NCBI GenBank assembly: GCA_910579325.1
Contig: CAJTTU010000002.1
Span: 1-64,000 of the forward strand
Source of the DNA: an uncultured Lachnospiraceae bacterium
GTDB taxonomy: Bacteria; Bacillota; Clostridia; Lachnospirales; Lachnospiraceae
Direction of reading: 5' to 3'
DNA: 64,000 nt
The position numbers were made by a program, and so were the translations under genes. Below are positions 8,969-17,915 of this stretch, piece by piece. The stretch's first letter is position 1; each line of letters begins with the position of its first letter. Under the pieces are notes generated by a model that saw nothing but the letters and a program-made list of their open reading frames with translations, was not told where the DNA came from and searched no databases.

Positions 8969-9017
8969 GTAATGGGAAGGTTGTTTTGGAAAATCTCGAA
9001 AAATGTGGCAGATTCAC

Positions 9018-9046
9018 TTGATTTCCTTATTTTTCTATGCTATAAT
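9018..9046 (+). promoter_or_regulatory. Promoter of rpsF-ssb-rpsR
   Basis: -35 TTGATT (9018-9023), 17-bp spacer, perfect -10 TATAAT (9041-9046). It leaves an untranslated leader of about 70 nt with a CTCCC/GGGAG hairpin. An S6:S18-binding leader is possible but I cannot confirm it. Confidence 0.7.
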
Positions 9047-9121
9047 GACAATTCGTGATATATTATTTTCCTTGCTCCCTGGGAGGCAGGGGGCCAGAGA
9101 CCATAAGGAGGTACAAGAAGC

Positions 9122-9409
9122 ATGAACAAGTATGAATTAGCTGTTGTTTTAAGCGCAAAACTGGAAGATGAAGAACGCGCGGCAGCCATCGAGAAGATCC
9201 AGGGTTACATCACCCGTTACAACGGAACCGTGACCAATGTGGACGAGTGGGGTAAGAAGAGACTTGCCTACGAGATCCAGAAAATGAGAGAAGCATTCTA
9301 TTATTTTATTCAGTTTGAGTCTGACAGCGTATGCCCCAATGAAGTGGAGAGCCATATCCGCATCATGGAGCCGGTAATCAGATATCTGTGCGTAAAGCAG
9401 GAAGCATAA
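9122..9409 (+). CDS. rpsF: Ribosomal protein S6
   Basis: 95 residues, MNKYELAVVLSAKLEDEER, with the family core VDEWGKKRLAYEIQKMREAFYY near residue 40. S6 binds 16S rRNA with S18 in the platform of the 30S subunit. It is first in the standard rpsF-ssb-rpsR operon, 32 bp before ssb. AAGGAGG precedes the ATG. Confidence 0.97.
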   Translation: MNKYELAVVLSAKLEDEERAAAIEKIQGYITRYNGTVTNVDEWGKKRLAYEIQKMREAFYYFIQFESDSVCPNEVESHIRIMEPVIRYLCVKQEA

Positions 9410-9441
9410 TTCCCTATTAACGGAAAGATGCAGGTGTATAA

Positions 9442-9948
9442 ATGAATAAAGTTGTTTTGATGGGAAGACTTACGAGAGATCCTTATATCAGTTACTCACA
9501 GGGCGAGCGTCAGATGGCCATCGCCCGGTATACGCTGGCGGTTGACAGAAGAATGCGCAGAACCGGGAATCCGGGTGAACAGACTGCGGATTTTATCAGC
9601 TGTGTGGCATTTGACAGAGCGGCGGAATTCGCTGAGAAGTATCTCAGACAGGGAACCCGTATCGCTGTCAGCGGAAGGATTCAGACCGGAAGCTATACGA
9701 ACAGAGAAGGGCAGAAGGTCTATACGACGGACGTCATCGTGGAGGATCAGGAATTTGCCGAGAGCAAAGCGTCCTCTCAGGCTGGCGGCGCAGGCGCGGG
9801 ATTCGGCGCGCCGTCCATGGACAGAGGAAACGCGGATTTCGGACAACCCCTTCCCACCATGCCGAAGCCCGATCCGGGCAGCGCAATCGGCGACGGATTT
9901 ATGAATATCCCGGACGGCGTCGACGACGAAGGACTGCCGTTCAATTAA
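9442..9948 (+). CDS. ssb: Single-stranded DNA-binding protein
   Basis: 168 residues: an N-terminal OB fold (NKVVLMGRLTRDP, then DFISCVAFDRAAEFAEKYL, then GSYTNREGQKVYTTDV), a Gly-rich linker from about residue 112, and the acidic protein-binding tip DDEGLPFN (family form DDDIPF). It coats single-stranded DNA in replication and repair. Its place between rpsF and rpsR is the usual one in Firmicutes. Confidence 0.96.
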   Translation: MNKVVLMGRLTRDPYISYSQGERQMAIARYTLAVDRRMRRTGNPGEQTADFISCVAFDRAAEFAEKYLRQGTRIAVSGRIQTGSYTNREGQKVYTTDVIVEDQEFAESKASSQAGGAGAGFGAPSMDRGNADFGQPLPTMPKPDPGSAIGDGFMNIPDGVDDEGLPFN

Positions 9949-9990
9949 AAATGTGGACTGTAGCGGAACTAAATTAGGAGGTAGAAAGCC

Positions 9991-10254
9991 ATGGCATATA
10001 ATAGAGGCGACAGAGCAGACGGACCTATGAAGAGAAGAGGCGGACGCAGAAGAAAAAAAGTCTGCGTATTCTGCGGCGAGAAAAACGGAGAGATCGACTA
10101 CAAGGATGTAGCGAAGCTGAAAAGATACGTTTCCGAGAGAGGCAAGATTCTTCCCAGAAGAATCACAGGCAACTGCGCGAAGCACCAGAGAGCGCTGACC
10201 GTTGCGATCAAGCGCGCAAGACACGTTGCGCTGATGCCTTATACGATGGATTAA
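9991..10254 (+). CDS. rpsR: Ribosomal protein S18, zinc-binding type
   Basis: 87 residues. KKVCVFCGEKN followed by GNCAKHQRAL gives the C-C-C-H zinc ribbon of the metal-binding S18 form. IDYKDVAKLKRYVSERGKI and PRRITG are the core rRNA-binding segments. It pairs with S6 in the 30S platform. Third gene of its operon; ribosome-binding site GGAGG. Confidence 0.97.
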   Translation: MAYNRGDRADGPMKRRGGRRRKKVCVFCGEKNGEIDYKDVAKLKRYVSERGKILPRRITGNCAKHQRALTVAIKRARHVALMPYTMD

Positions 10255-10267
10255 TTACGGTAAAGAA

Positions 10268-10301
10268 ACTCCCCATATCTTTTGATGTGGGGAGTCTTTT
10301 T
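10268..10301 (+). terminator. Intrinsic terminator of rpsF-ssb-rpsR
   Basis: Stem ACTCCCCATAT / ATGTGGGGAGT with a short loop followed by TCTTTTTC, 13 bp after the rpsR stop. Confidence 0.85.
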
Positions 10302-10386
10302 CAAAATATTGGATGAAAAAGAAGTATTCTGAAATAAATCAGTAAACTGTCCTTGTGCCATACAACGGACCGGAACGAGGTAAAAA

Positions 10387-12063
10387 ATGTATATTGATCA
10401 AATAGGAGAATTACTGGCGCAGCATGTTCCCTGCGATAAAGAAGAAATCAAAGCCTTACTTGTAAAAAGCGACAGCAAAGAGCACGGGGATTTTGCCTTT
10501 CCCTGTTTTCCGCTGGCGAAAAAACTGCGGAAAGCCCCGGCGGCCATCGCCGCCGAGCTGGCGGAAAAGATTACCCTGCCCGACTGCTTTTCCAAATGTG
10601 AAAATGTGGGCCCTTACCTGAACTTCTTTGTGGATCAGGCCCATTTCAACGGTTATGTAATCGGTGAAATCAGTGAAAAAAAGGACCGGTACGGATCCTC
10701 CGGAATCGGCGAGGGAAGGGCCTGTCTTCTGGAGCATACCAGTATCAATCCCAATGCGTCGCCCCATATCGGACGGGCCCGGAACGCCATAGTGGGAGAC
10801 TTCGTCGGAAGACTCTTAAAATTTGAAGGATATGACGTAAAGGTCCACTATTTTGTCAACGATATCGGCAAGCAGATTTCCATGCTGGTGCTGGGCGCCG
10901 GGGAACGGGAGGAAGTGAAGTTTGAGGATCTTCTCAGCCTTTATGTGGATATCAACAACCGGGTAAAGGAAGATCCCGGGCTGGAAAAGCAGGTGTTCGA
11001 TCTGCTGTATCAGCTGGAGAACGGGGACGAAGCTGTCAGAAAGCGCTTCAGACAGATTGTGGATGTCTGCATCAAAGGACAGACCGCGATTTTCAACGAG
11101 CTGGGCATTTTCTACGACTGCTTTGACTATGAGTCTCAGTTCCTGTTTGATAATTCCCTGGAGGATATTATCCGGCAGCTTCTGGAAAAAGGACTGGTGT
11201 TCGAGGATGATCTGGGAAGGTATGTGGTAAATCTGGAAAAGTATGGATTATCCCCGCTGGTGATTACCCGGGCGGACAAGACTTCCCTGTATCCTCTGCG
11301 GGATATCGCCTATACGATCTGGAAATGTAATCATAATACGGATAAGAACATCATCATTCTGGGACAGGACCAGGAGCTGTACTTTAAGCAGATCGCGGCC
11401 ATTGTCACGGAGCTGGGCCACCGCCCGCCGGAAGTGGTGCATTATTCCTTCGTCATGCTGGTGGACGGCAAAATGTCTACCCGTCAGGGCACGGTCGTGC
11501 TGCTGGAAGACTTTATGCGGGAGGCTGTGAATAAGGCGGACGAGGGCATTATGGAGCGGGGCGAGCAGTCTGACCCGGAGCGGGCGAAACGGATTGCCTA
11601 CGGCGCGGTGAAATACTCCATGGAGAAGACTTCCAACGAGCGGAACGTTATTTTCGACTGGGATAAAGCGCTGAGCTTCGACGGGGATACCGGCCCTTAC
11701 ATTCTGTATTCCTATGTGCGGATTAACTCTATCTTGAAAAAATGCGGCGCAGATACCGCCGACCTGAGCGGAACCGTCGACTATTCCCTGCTGAGCCTTG
11801 AGGCGGAAAATGATCTGATCACCCAGCTGTACGCATTCCCGGATGTGATTCAGAAGGCGGCAAGGGAATTCAGCCCTCATGTGATCACCCACTATATTTT
11901 TGAACTGGCCAAAAAATTCTCCGTATTTTACCGGGAGTGTAGCGTGATGAACGCAGAGGATACGCAGCTGAAAAATGCCAGAATCAGGCTGATTTTAAGT
12001 GTGAGACAGGTGCTGGAGAATGCCTTTGGCATTATCGGCATGGAAACTGTGGAGCATATGTAG
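10387..12063 (+). CDS. argS: Arginyl-tRNA synthetase
   Basis: 558 residues, class I synthetase. The N-terminal additional domain has GDFAFPCFPLAKKLRKAP. HIGH-type motif: SPHIGRARNAIVGDF. KMSKS-type motif: KMSTRQG. An anticodon-binding helical domain follows (SYVRINSILKKCG and onward). The length is usual for the family. It charges tRNA-Arg. The HAD phosphatase gene starts 1 bp after its stop, so the two are probably cotranscribed. Confidence 0.96.
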   Translation: MYIDQIGELLAQHVPCDKEEIKALLVKSDSKEHGDFAFPCFPLAKKLRKAPAAIAAELAEKITLPDCFSKCENVGPYLNFFVDQAHFNGYVIGEISEKKDRYGSSGIGEGRACLLEHTSINPNASPHIGRARNAIVGDFVGRLLKFEGYDVKVHYFVNDIGKQISMLVLGAGEREEVKFEDLLSLYVDINNRVKEDPGLEKQVFDLLYQLENGDEAVRKRFRQIVDVCIKGQTAIFNELGIFYDCFDYESQFLFDNSLEDIIRQLLEKGLVFEDDLGRYVVNLEKYGLSPLVITRADKTSLYPLRDIAYTIWKCNHNTDKNIIILGQDQELYFKQIAAIVTELGHRPPEVVHYSFVMLVDGKMSTRQGTVVLLEDFMREAVNKADEGIMERGEQSDPERAKRIAYGAVKYSMEKTSNERNVIFDWDKALSFDGDTGPYILYSYVRINSILKKCGADTADLSGTVDYSLLSLEAENDLITQLYAFPDVIQKAAREFSPHVITHYIFELAKKFSVFYRECSVMNAEDTQLKNARIRLILSVRQVLENAFGIIGMETVEHM

Positions 12064-12064
12064 G

Positions 12065-12709
12065 ATGTACGATATCATTTTATTCGATCTGGACGGAACG
12101 CTGACAGATCCCGGAGAGGGGATTACCAATTCTGTGGCCTACGCATTGGAGAAATGCGGCGTTCCGGCGCCGGACAGAAGCAGCTTATATCGGTTTATCG
12201 GACCGCCGCTGATGGACTCTTTTGAAGGGTTTTACGGTTTTTCGGAAGAAAAGGCGAGAAAGGCGGTCGCTTACTACCGGGAATACTTCCAGGAAAAGGG
12301 GATGTGGGAGAACCAGGTTTATGACGGCGTGGAGGAAATGCTGAAAACGTTGCGAGATGCCGGAAAACGGCTGCTCGTGGCTACTTCCAAGCCTGAATTA
12401 TTTGCCAGACAGATTCTCACGCATTTCGGACTGGCGCAGTATTTTGAGTATATTGCCGGAGCCACGATGGATGAGACGAGAAACGCCAAGGACGCAGTGA
12501 TCGCCTATGCCCTGGAAAGCTGCCATGTAACGGACTTGTCCCGGGCCGTTATGGTGGGAGACCGGGAGTATGATGTTCTGGGGGCGAAAAAGGTGGGATT
12601 TCCCGCCATCGGCGTTCTGTTTGGCTATGGCAGCCGGGAAGAGCTGCGCGCCGCGGGGGCGGCGGCGCTGGCCGAACGGGTGGAGGAGATCTGCGGGCTG
12701 GTGATGTGA
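12065..12709 (+). CDS. HAD-IA family phosphatase (phosphoglycolate-phosphatase-like)
   Basis: 214 residues when started at ATG 12065 immediately after argS. Motif I is ILFDLDGTLTDP (nucleophile and acid/base Asp), motif II LLVATSKPE, motif IV MVGDREYDVLGAKK. A helical cap lies between motifs I and II. The family hydrolyses phosphoglycolate, pyrophosphate-like or nucleotide monophosphate substrates, so the substrate is not deducible. A longer frame from 12020 overlaps argS and lacks homology. Confidence 0.85.
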   Translation: MYDIILFDLDGTLTDPGEGITNSVAYALEKCGVPAPDRSSLYRFIGPPLMDSFEGFYGFSEEKARKAVAYYREYFQEKGMWENQVYDGVEEMLKTLRDAGKRLLVATSKPELFARQILTHFGLAQYFEYIAGATMDETRNAKDAVIAYALESCHVTDLSRAVMVGDREYDVLGAKKVGFPAIGVLFGYGSREELRAAGAAALAERVEEICGLVM

Positions 12710-12752
12710 TGGGAAATAAAGTCTGGTAAAGCAGCAAAGCAAACGTAAAAAT

Positions 12753-12785
12753 AAACGCAGAGGAAGTATGCGGTATTATACGATG
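12753..12785 (+). repeat. Copy of a dispersed palindromic repeat
   Basis: AAACGCAGAGGAAGT followed by a short imperfect stem and GCGTTTACAG. The same 15-mer, another stem and GCGTTCACAG occur at 59543-59590. Same design with a different stem sequence suggests a dispersed repeat family. Confidence 0.5.
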
Positions 12786-13334
12786 CGTTTACAGCGGCAG
12801 GATGCGGAGGTTCGGATGGGGAAAAGGTAGAGGTTGAACTGGCGGATATCAGAAAGTTGGGGATTGTAACCCTTGGAGCCATGAAGCAGTATGAGCGTAT
12901 AGAAAAGTTTTTGAATTTTCTGAAAAGCTGGTATCTGTGTTATTTTTCTCCTGATGCGGCCAGGACGTTACAGACAGCCGCTCCTCAGCCCTATTTGAAC
13001 CGGACAGGAAGTAATATTAATAATGTTGCCCAGTATATGTACCGGGAAAATAAAAGGATTTTATAAAAGTACTGAAAGAAATTCAGACCAAATTGCCCAA
13101 TATTAAAAAGATCGAGCCTGTGAGGTTTGACAATGGGCAGATGAGATGGTAAACAGTGTTGGAACCGGTTATTCGAAACAGTTGTTTGTTACGACACACA
13201 GTCCTTTTTTTGTAAATGCGTTAAACTCGGATAATGTATGGGTTTTAACAAAAGGCGAAGACGGATATTCGACGATTAAAAGAGCAGGGGAATATTCATT
13301 TGTGAAAGATCTTTCAGAAGAAGGCGTTCCGTGA
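12779..13334 (+). pseudogene. Decayed AAA-type ATPase (OLD/RecF-like) fragments
   Basis: Several frames carry consecutive pieces of an ATPase C-terminal half. One is ELADIRKLGIVTLGAMKQYE up to YMYRENKRIL, followed by a frameshift. KVLKEIQTKLPNIKKIEPV comes next and breaks after a few codons. The final piece is SKQLFVTTHSPFFVNALNSD, which is the D-loop/switch region of ABC-like ATPases (TTHSP), and then a stop. The Walker A part is missing. Such ATPases partner with small TOPRIM-like or DUF4276 proteins, and a DUF4276-like remnant follows directly. Non-functional. Confidence 0.7.
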
Positions 13335-13776
13335 TACGAAATCTTTTAAAGGTATAGGCCATATAAGGACAAGTGGAAACCTGATGGAACGTAAAGGAGG
13401 CAATTTATTAAAAAATCTTCATTTATATTTAAGAGGTTTTGACAGAGCGTTAGCCGGAATGGGAGAGAATGCGGCAATTGTGGTGGTTTTGGATAATGAT
13501 AATCGTGACAAAACGACATTTTAGGCACAGTTGGAAGAAATTGCCCGGGAGTCGGTAATGACATCGGATTGTGTGTTCTGTATTGCCGTAAAAGAAATGG
13601 AAGCATGGCTTTTAGGTGATGAAACCGCAATAGAAAACGCCTATCCGTCTGTAAGAAAGAAATTCCTGAAAAGCTATGAGCAGGATGGGATTTGTGACAC
13701 ATGGGAAGTATTGGCTAATATGGTATATCCGGGCGGTCTGGCCGGACTCAGGAACCAAGTTTTCAATATTTTCTGA
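13330..13776 (+). pseudogene. Decayed DUF4276/TOPRIM-like partner protein
   Basis: One frame reads KSFKGIGHIRTSGNLMERKG, then AAIVVVLDNDNRD, a TAG stop at 13522-13524, then VFCIAVKEMEAWLLGDETAI and onward. The KEMEAWLLGD block and the acidic LDND turn are typical of DUF4276/TOPRIM-like companions of AAA ATPases. The internal stop and the missing N-terminus, joined straight to the ATPase remnant, mark it as a pseudogene. With its neighbour it once formed a two-gene module of the kind found in phage-defence islands. Confidence 0.65.
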
Positions 13777-13891
13777 AATCACTTCAATCCAGAATCGAAG
13801 CCGCATAAACGGTGTATGGGGAGGGGGGCTCATAGTTTCCTTTTGCTCGTGTTTGCGGAAACAAATTTTAAGAAGGAATAATTTGACGCAT

Positions 13892-15262
13892 ATGAACAGA
13901 AAACAAAGACAGAGAAAATGGAAATTTGTTTACGGCCCCGGAATGCATAAAAGAATTTTGGCTGTTCTGGGGCTGCTGGCAGTATTAAGCGCGGCCGGCT
14001 GCAGCCGGCTGCGCAACGGTTCCGCAAATGAGATGACAGATGCAGGCGTTATGAAAAACGCGGATGAAACAGTTTTTCCATCGAGTAACCCGTCGTTAGA
14101 ACTTGCTTCTACCGAAATGGGCGCCGGGAATCTGATGCCTAATAAAGATACTCCGGCGGCTGTCGCGCCGGAAACGGAGCCCGTGACCCCGGAAACGGAA
14201 CCTGTGGTCCCGGAAATGGATGCAGTCTCCGAAAGAGTAGAAGCGCTGCTTGCGGATATGACTCTGGAAGAAAAAATCTATCAGATGTTTATCATAACGC
14301 CGGAGCAGCTTACGGGCGTTTCCAGAGTAACGGCTGCGGGGAATGCGACAAAGGCGAGTCTTAAGCAGTATCCGGTGGGCGGTCTGGTTTATTTTTCCGG
14401 GAATCTGGAATCCATCGACCAGACAAAAGCCATGCTTTCAAATGTGCAGCGTTTTGCCAATGAGATTGAAAACGTGGACTTGTTCCTGTGTGTGGACGAG
14501 GAGGGCGGACGGGTGGCCAGGGTGGCGACAAACGAAGCGTTTCAGTTGGAGAATGTGGCGCCCATGGCAAGCGTATCCAGTGAAGAAGAAGCTTATCGAT
14601 GTGGGGATACGATAGGAGCGTATCTCAGTGAATTGGGTTTCAATGTGGATTTTGCGCCTGACGCGGATGTGTTGACAAACGGCGCCAATACGGTGATCGG
14701 AGACCGGTCTTTCGGAAGTGATCCGGATATTGTCACAAAATATGCGATTGCCTGTTCCGACGGTCTGCATGCCCACGGTATGATGAGTACCTTCAAGCAT
14801 TTTCCGGGACATGGGGCAACGGAAGGGGATACCCATGATGGATACGCCTATACGGATAAAAGCTATGAAGAATTGGCGGAAGCAGAGCTGAGACCATTTT
14901 ATGCTGCCAAAGAGCATGGCGTGGATATGGTGATGGCAGCCCATATATCTGTTCCTGCAGTGACCGGAGATGATACGCCCAGTTCTCTTTCGGAGCAGAT
15001 GATCACAGGGATTTTGAAAAGGGAACTGGGTTATAACGGCCTGATCGTTACGGACGCTCTGAATATGGGAGCCGTTGCCGCACATTATGACTCGGCGGAG
15101 GTGTCGGTAAAGGCTGTGACAGCCGGCGTCGATCTTTTGCTGATGCCGGCAGATTTTCATGCGGCATATGACGGTATTTATAATGCCGTGCAGAATGGGG
15201 AGATTTCGGAAGAACGAATTGACGAGTCGGTGAGAAAGATACTTACCGCGAAATTGAAATGA
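13892..15262 (+). CDS. Family 3 glycoside hydrolase lipoprotein (NagZ-like)
   Basis: Signal sequence with lipobox LSAAGC, then an acidic linker with PETEP repeats. The catalytic barrel carries KHFPGHGATEGDTHDGY, the NagZ-type His/Asp acid-base loop, and LIVTDALNMGAV with the nucleophile Asp. Expected activity is beta-N-acetylhexosaminidase on peptidoglycan or muropeptide-type substrates outside the membrane. Start choice: ATG 13892 (RBS AAGGA, 14 bp away) or TTG 13883 with better spacing. ATG 13943 would give a shorter signal but has no RBS. It has its own terminator. There is no C-terminal FnIII-like domain, as usual for NagZ-sized enzymes. Confidence 0.88.
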   Translation: MNRKQRQRKWKFVYGPGMHKRILAVLGLLAVLSAAGCSRLRNGSANEMTDAGVMKNADETVFPSSNPSLELASTEMGAGNLMPNKDTPAAVAPETEPVTPETEPVVPEMDAVSERVEALLADMTLEEKIYQMFIITPEQLTGVSRVTAAGNATKASLKQYPVGGLVYFSGNLESIDQTKAMLSNVQRFANEIENVDLFLCVDEEGGRVARVATNEAFQLENVAPMASVSSEEEAYRCGDTIGAYLSELGFNVDFAPDADVLTNGANTVIGDRSFGSDPDIVTKYAIACSDGLHAHGMMSTFKHFPGHGATEGDTHDGYAYTDKSYEELAEAELRPFYAAKEHGVDMVMAAHISVPAVTGDDTPSSLSEQMITGILKRELGYNGLIVTDALNMGAVAAHYDSAEVSVKAVTAGVDLLLMPADFHAAYDGIYNAVQNGEISEERIDESVRKILTAKLK

Positions 15263-15310
15263 AACCAGTGAAGCAGAAACAAGCAAATAAAAGCAGGAAA
15301 ACAATATTAA

Positions 15311-15353
15311 AAAAATGCGCCAGATTCGAAGGATGTGTCTGGCGCATTTTTTT
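15311..15353 (+). terminator. Intrinsic terminator
   Basis: AAAAATGCGCCAGA pairs with TCTGGCGCATTTTT and runs into T7. It ends the GH3 gene and can also act for the convergent DUF3881 gene. Confidence 0.85.
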
Positions 15354-15380
15354 AATGCAGTCATATGCTTTCGACAGTTT

Positions 15381-16274
15381 TTACAGACGCTCCCTTTGGC
15401 CCGGAAATTCTACAAGGCCCTGGAGCCACACTTCTCCTTTAAACCGTCTGCCCAGTGCGGGCTCTCCTAACAGATCCAGCTTATTGATTCCCACCCGCAG
15501 GGTCAGATCGTAGCTTTCGATGGTCAGGATATAAACCTCCTCGCCGGTCAGTTTATTGGGAACCAGTTCAAACGCGCGAATGTCTCCCATAATCAGATAG
15601 TGGTCGCACTCCACGCCGCTGGGCATAATGGTGGAATCGACGATAGAATAGATATCCTCATACATCATTCTCCTGGAGATTTCCGCATACAGGTCGATAT
15701 CCTCCATGGTCAGGTCCTCGATGGCATCCTCATCTCCATGGCGGGCCGCCTCGATCAGAGAGTTCCGTTTGCGGGCGGCCGCTTTTGTGCTGTAAATCTG
15801 TTCCGGTGTTTTCTGTACCGGAAAAAGGATTTTTCCCTCGGTAGACAACCCGGTCAGAATCAGAGATACGCCGTCCGGCTGATAACCGTCCCGATATTTC
15901 AGCCGCATAAAATCCATGGGATTCTGCAAATAGAAAATCAGGGAAATTCCCAGGCCGGTTTCCTCACAGAAGCCGGAGTAGGACTCGCTGTTGCTGTGGC
16001 GCATAATGGTGCAGGGAGCGGTAGAGGTCAGCTGTTCTCCCAGCAGATAGGGAAAATAGAAATCCCGGGAAAATGTGCCGCTCTCGTCCTTTTCGCCGCA
16101 GACGCACAGCCCGAACAGCGGGCTGAAATGCTTGCTGTAGTGTACAAATTCCGCTTGTTCCGTGCGCAGGGATTCGGCCACGGCAGGAGCGGCTTCCACA
16201 TCTGACAACAGATTGTCGATGGCATATTTTTTCACATATTTACTAAATCCGATAGAGCGCAGATATTTGTGCAT
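15381..16274 (-). CDS. DUF3881 family protein
   Basis: 297 residues starting MHKYLRSIGFSKYVKKYAID, the beginning I associate with DUF3881, a family largely confined to Lachnospiraceae. No transmembrane segment or catalytic motif is apparent. It is convergent with the GH3 gene and lies downstream of serS on the same strand, about 90 bp after it. The function is unknown. Its presence is one of the better taxonomic hints in the window. Confidence 0.75.
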   Translation of the reverse strand: MHKYLRSIGFSKYVKKYAIDNLLSDVEAAPAVAESLRTEQAEFVHYSKHFSPLFGLCVCGEKDESGTFSRDFYFPYLLGEQLTSTAPCTIMRHSNSESYSGFCEETGLGISLIFYLQNPMDFMRLKYRDGYQPDGVSLILTGLSTEGKILFPVQKTPEQIYSTKAAARKRNSLIEAARHGDEDAIEDLTMEDIDLYAEISRRMMYEDIYSIVDSTIMPSGVECDHYLIMGDIRAFELVPNKLTGEEVYILTIESYDLTLRVGINKLDLLGEPALGRRFKGEVWLQGLVEFPGQRERL

Positions 16275-16362
16275 AGATACTCCTTATGAGTGATACGGTA
16301 CATGAACCGCCGTTATGTGGGCATGGAATAGGGTTATCCGTATCATAGCGTATCTTACGGTA

Positions 16363-17640
16363 TTATTTTATGACAGTCATGCCGCCCATATACGGCTGAA
16401 GTACGGTGGGAATGCTCACGGTTCCGTCGGCGTTCAGATTGTTTTCCAGGAAAGCGATCAGCATACGGGGCGGAGCCACTACGGTGTTGTTTAAGGTATG
16501 GGCGAAATATTTGCCGTTCGGTCCGGAAACCCGGATTTTCAGACGGCGTGCCTGAGCGTCGCCCAGATTGGAGCAGCTGCCCACCTCAAAATATTTTTTC
16601 TGTCTCGGAGACCAGGCCTCCACATCCACAGACTTTACTTTCAGGTCGGCCAGGTCGCCGGAGCAGCACTCCAGGGTACGGACAGGGATATCAAGGGAGC
16701 GGAACAGGTCTACGGTGTTCTGCCACAGTTTGTCATACCACATGTTGCTGTCCTTGGGTTTGCAGACCACGATCATCTCCTGTTTCTCAAACTGATGGAT
16801 CCGGTACACGCCCCGCTCCTCGATGCCGTGGGCGCCTTTTTCCTTCCGGAAACAGGGAGAATAGCTGGTCATCGTGTAGGGAAGGTCTTCCTCTTTATTC
16901 AGGGTATCGATAAATTTGCCGATCATGGAGTGCTCGCTGGTGCCGATCAGGTACAGGTCTTCTCCCTCGACCTTGTACATCATGGCGTCCATCTCCGCAA
17001 AGCTCATCACGCCGGTCACCACATCGCTGCGGATCATAAAAGGAGGAACGCAGTAGGTAAAGCCCCGGTTAATCATAAAATCCCGGGCGTAAGAGATCAC
17101 TGCGGAATGTAGCCTCGCGATATCTCCCATCAGGTAATAGAAGCCGTTTCCGGCCACCTTTCTTGCGCTGTCCAAATCGATGCCGTTAAAACGCTCCATA
17201 ATCTCCGTGTGATAGGGAATCTCAAAGTCGGGAACCACAGGCTCGCCGTACTTCTGTACCTCCACATTTTCGCTGTCGTCTCTGCCGATGGGAACGCTGG
17301 GATCGATGATATTGGGAATTGTCATCATAATGGTTTTGATCCGTTCCTCAACGGTTTTTTCTTCCTCGGAGAGAGCCGTTACCCGGTCGGCATTGGCGTT
17401 TACCTGTTTTTTGATTTCTTCGGCTTCTTCTTTTTTGCCCTGGCTCATCAACGCGCCGATCTGCTTGGACAGTTTGTTCCGGTCGGCCCGCAGCGCCTCC
17501 ACCTCCTGTTTGATGGTCCGGTTTCGGATATCCAGCTCCAGTACTTCGTCTACCAGAGGCAATTTGGCGTCCTGGAATTTATTACGGATATTTTGCCTGA
17601 CGATTTCAGGGTTTTCCCTGACAAATTTCATATCTAACAT
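16363..17640 (-). CDS. serS: Seryl-tRNA synthetase
   Basis: 425 residues from ATG 17640 (MLDMKFVRENPEIVRQNIRN, the usual family start), with AGGAGG 5 bp upstream. An N-terminal coiled-coil arm (about residues 30-100) clamps tRNA-Ser. Class II motifs: FRKEKGAHGIEERGVYRIHQ (motif 2) and the C-terminal NNTVVAPPRMLIAFLEN (motif 3). A longer frame to 17739 reads through the leader and its terminator and is not the start. A promoter and an attenuator-like hairpin lie in the leader. Confidence 0.96.
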   Translation of the reverse strand: MLDMKFVRENPEIVRQNIRNKFQDAKLPLVDEVLELDIRNRTIKQEVEALRADRNKLSKQIGALMSQGKKEEAEEIKKQVNANADRVTALSEEEKTVEERIKTIMMTIPNIIDPSVPIGRDDSENVEVQKYGEPVVPDFEIPYHTEIMERFNGIDLDSARKVAGNGFYYLMGDIARLHSAVISYARDFMINRGFTYCVPPFMIRSDVVTGVMSFAEMDAMMYKVEGEDLYLIGTSEHSMIGKFIDTLNKEEDLPYTMTSYSPCFRKEKGAHGIEERGVYRIHQFEKQEMIVVCKPKDSNMWYDKLWQNTVDLFRSLDIPVRTLECCSGDLADLKVKSVDVEAWSPRQKKYFEVGSCSNLGDAQARRLKIRVSGPNGKYFAHTLNNTVVAPPRMLIAFLENNLNADGTVSIPTVLQPYMGGMTVIK

Positions 17641-17664
17641 GACAGTCCTCCTGAAGTCCGCAGT

Positions 17665-17703
17665 TAAAAAAAATCTTTCATCCTCTGTAAGGGACGAAAG
17701 ATT
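17665..17703 (-). terminator. Intrinsic terminator inside the serS leader (attenuator)
   Basis: On the minus strand AATCTTTCGTCC and GGATGAAAGATT form a 12-bp stem followed by T8, between the serS promoter and its ribosome-binding site. A terminator here implies conditional read-through. The wording TTTCGTCC resembles T-box terminators, but the leader is only about 110 nt and no intact T-box sequence is seen. Confidence 0.75.
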
Positions 17704-17756
17704 CCATGTTGTCACCCGAGCGGACATAATGAATTTCAATATTTAAATCTTTGGTT

Positions 17757-17785
17757 ATTATAGTATAAAGTCACTGGTTTGACAA
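17757..17785 (-). promoter_or_regulatory. Promoter of serS
   Basis: Minus strand: -35 TTGTCA, 17-bp spacer, -10 TATAAT, giving a leader of about 110 nt. Confidence 0.65.
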
Positions 17786-17915
17786 GTCCCAACAGGCGGT
17801 TTTACGGAGGTTTGACAGGCTTTTTGAAAGGAAACTGTACAGAGAATGCGTTTGTGTGCTACAATTTCCTCGAAAAGTGTCAGAAAGCTTTCTGTGAGAG
17901 GAGAAAAGGGGCTTT

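Noticed and set aside
17641..17760. Complete T-box riboswitch upstream of serS
   Set aside because: The leader is too short for stem I, and no TGGNACCGCG-like sequence is intact; only the terminator part looks similar.
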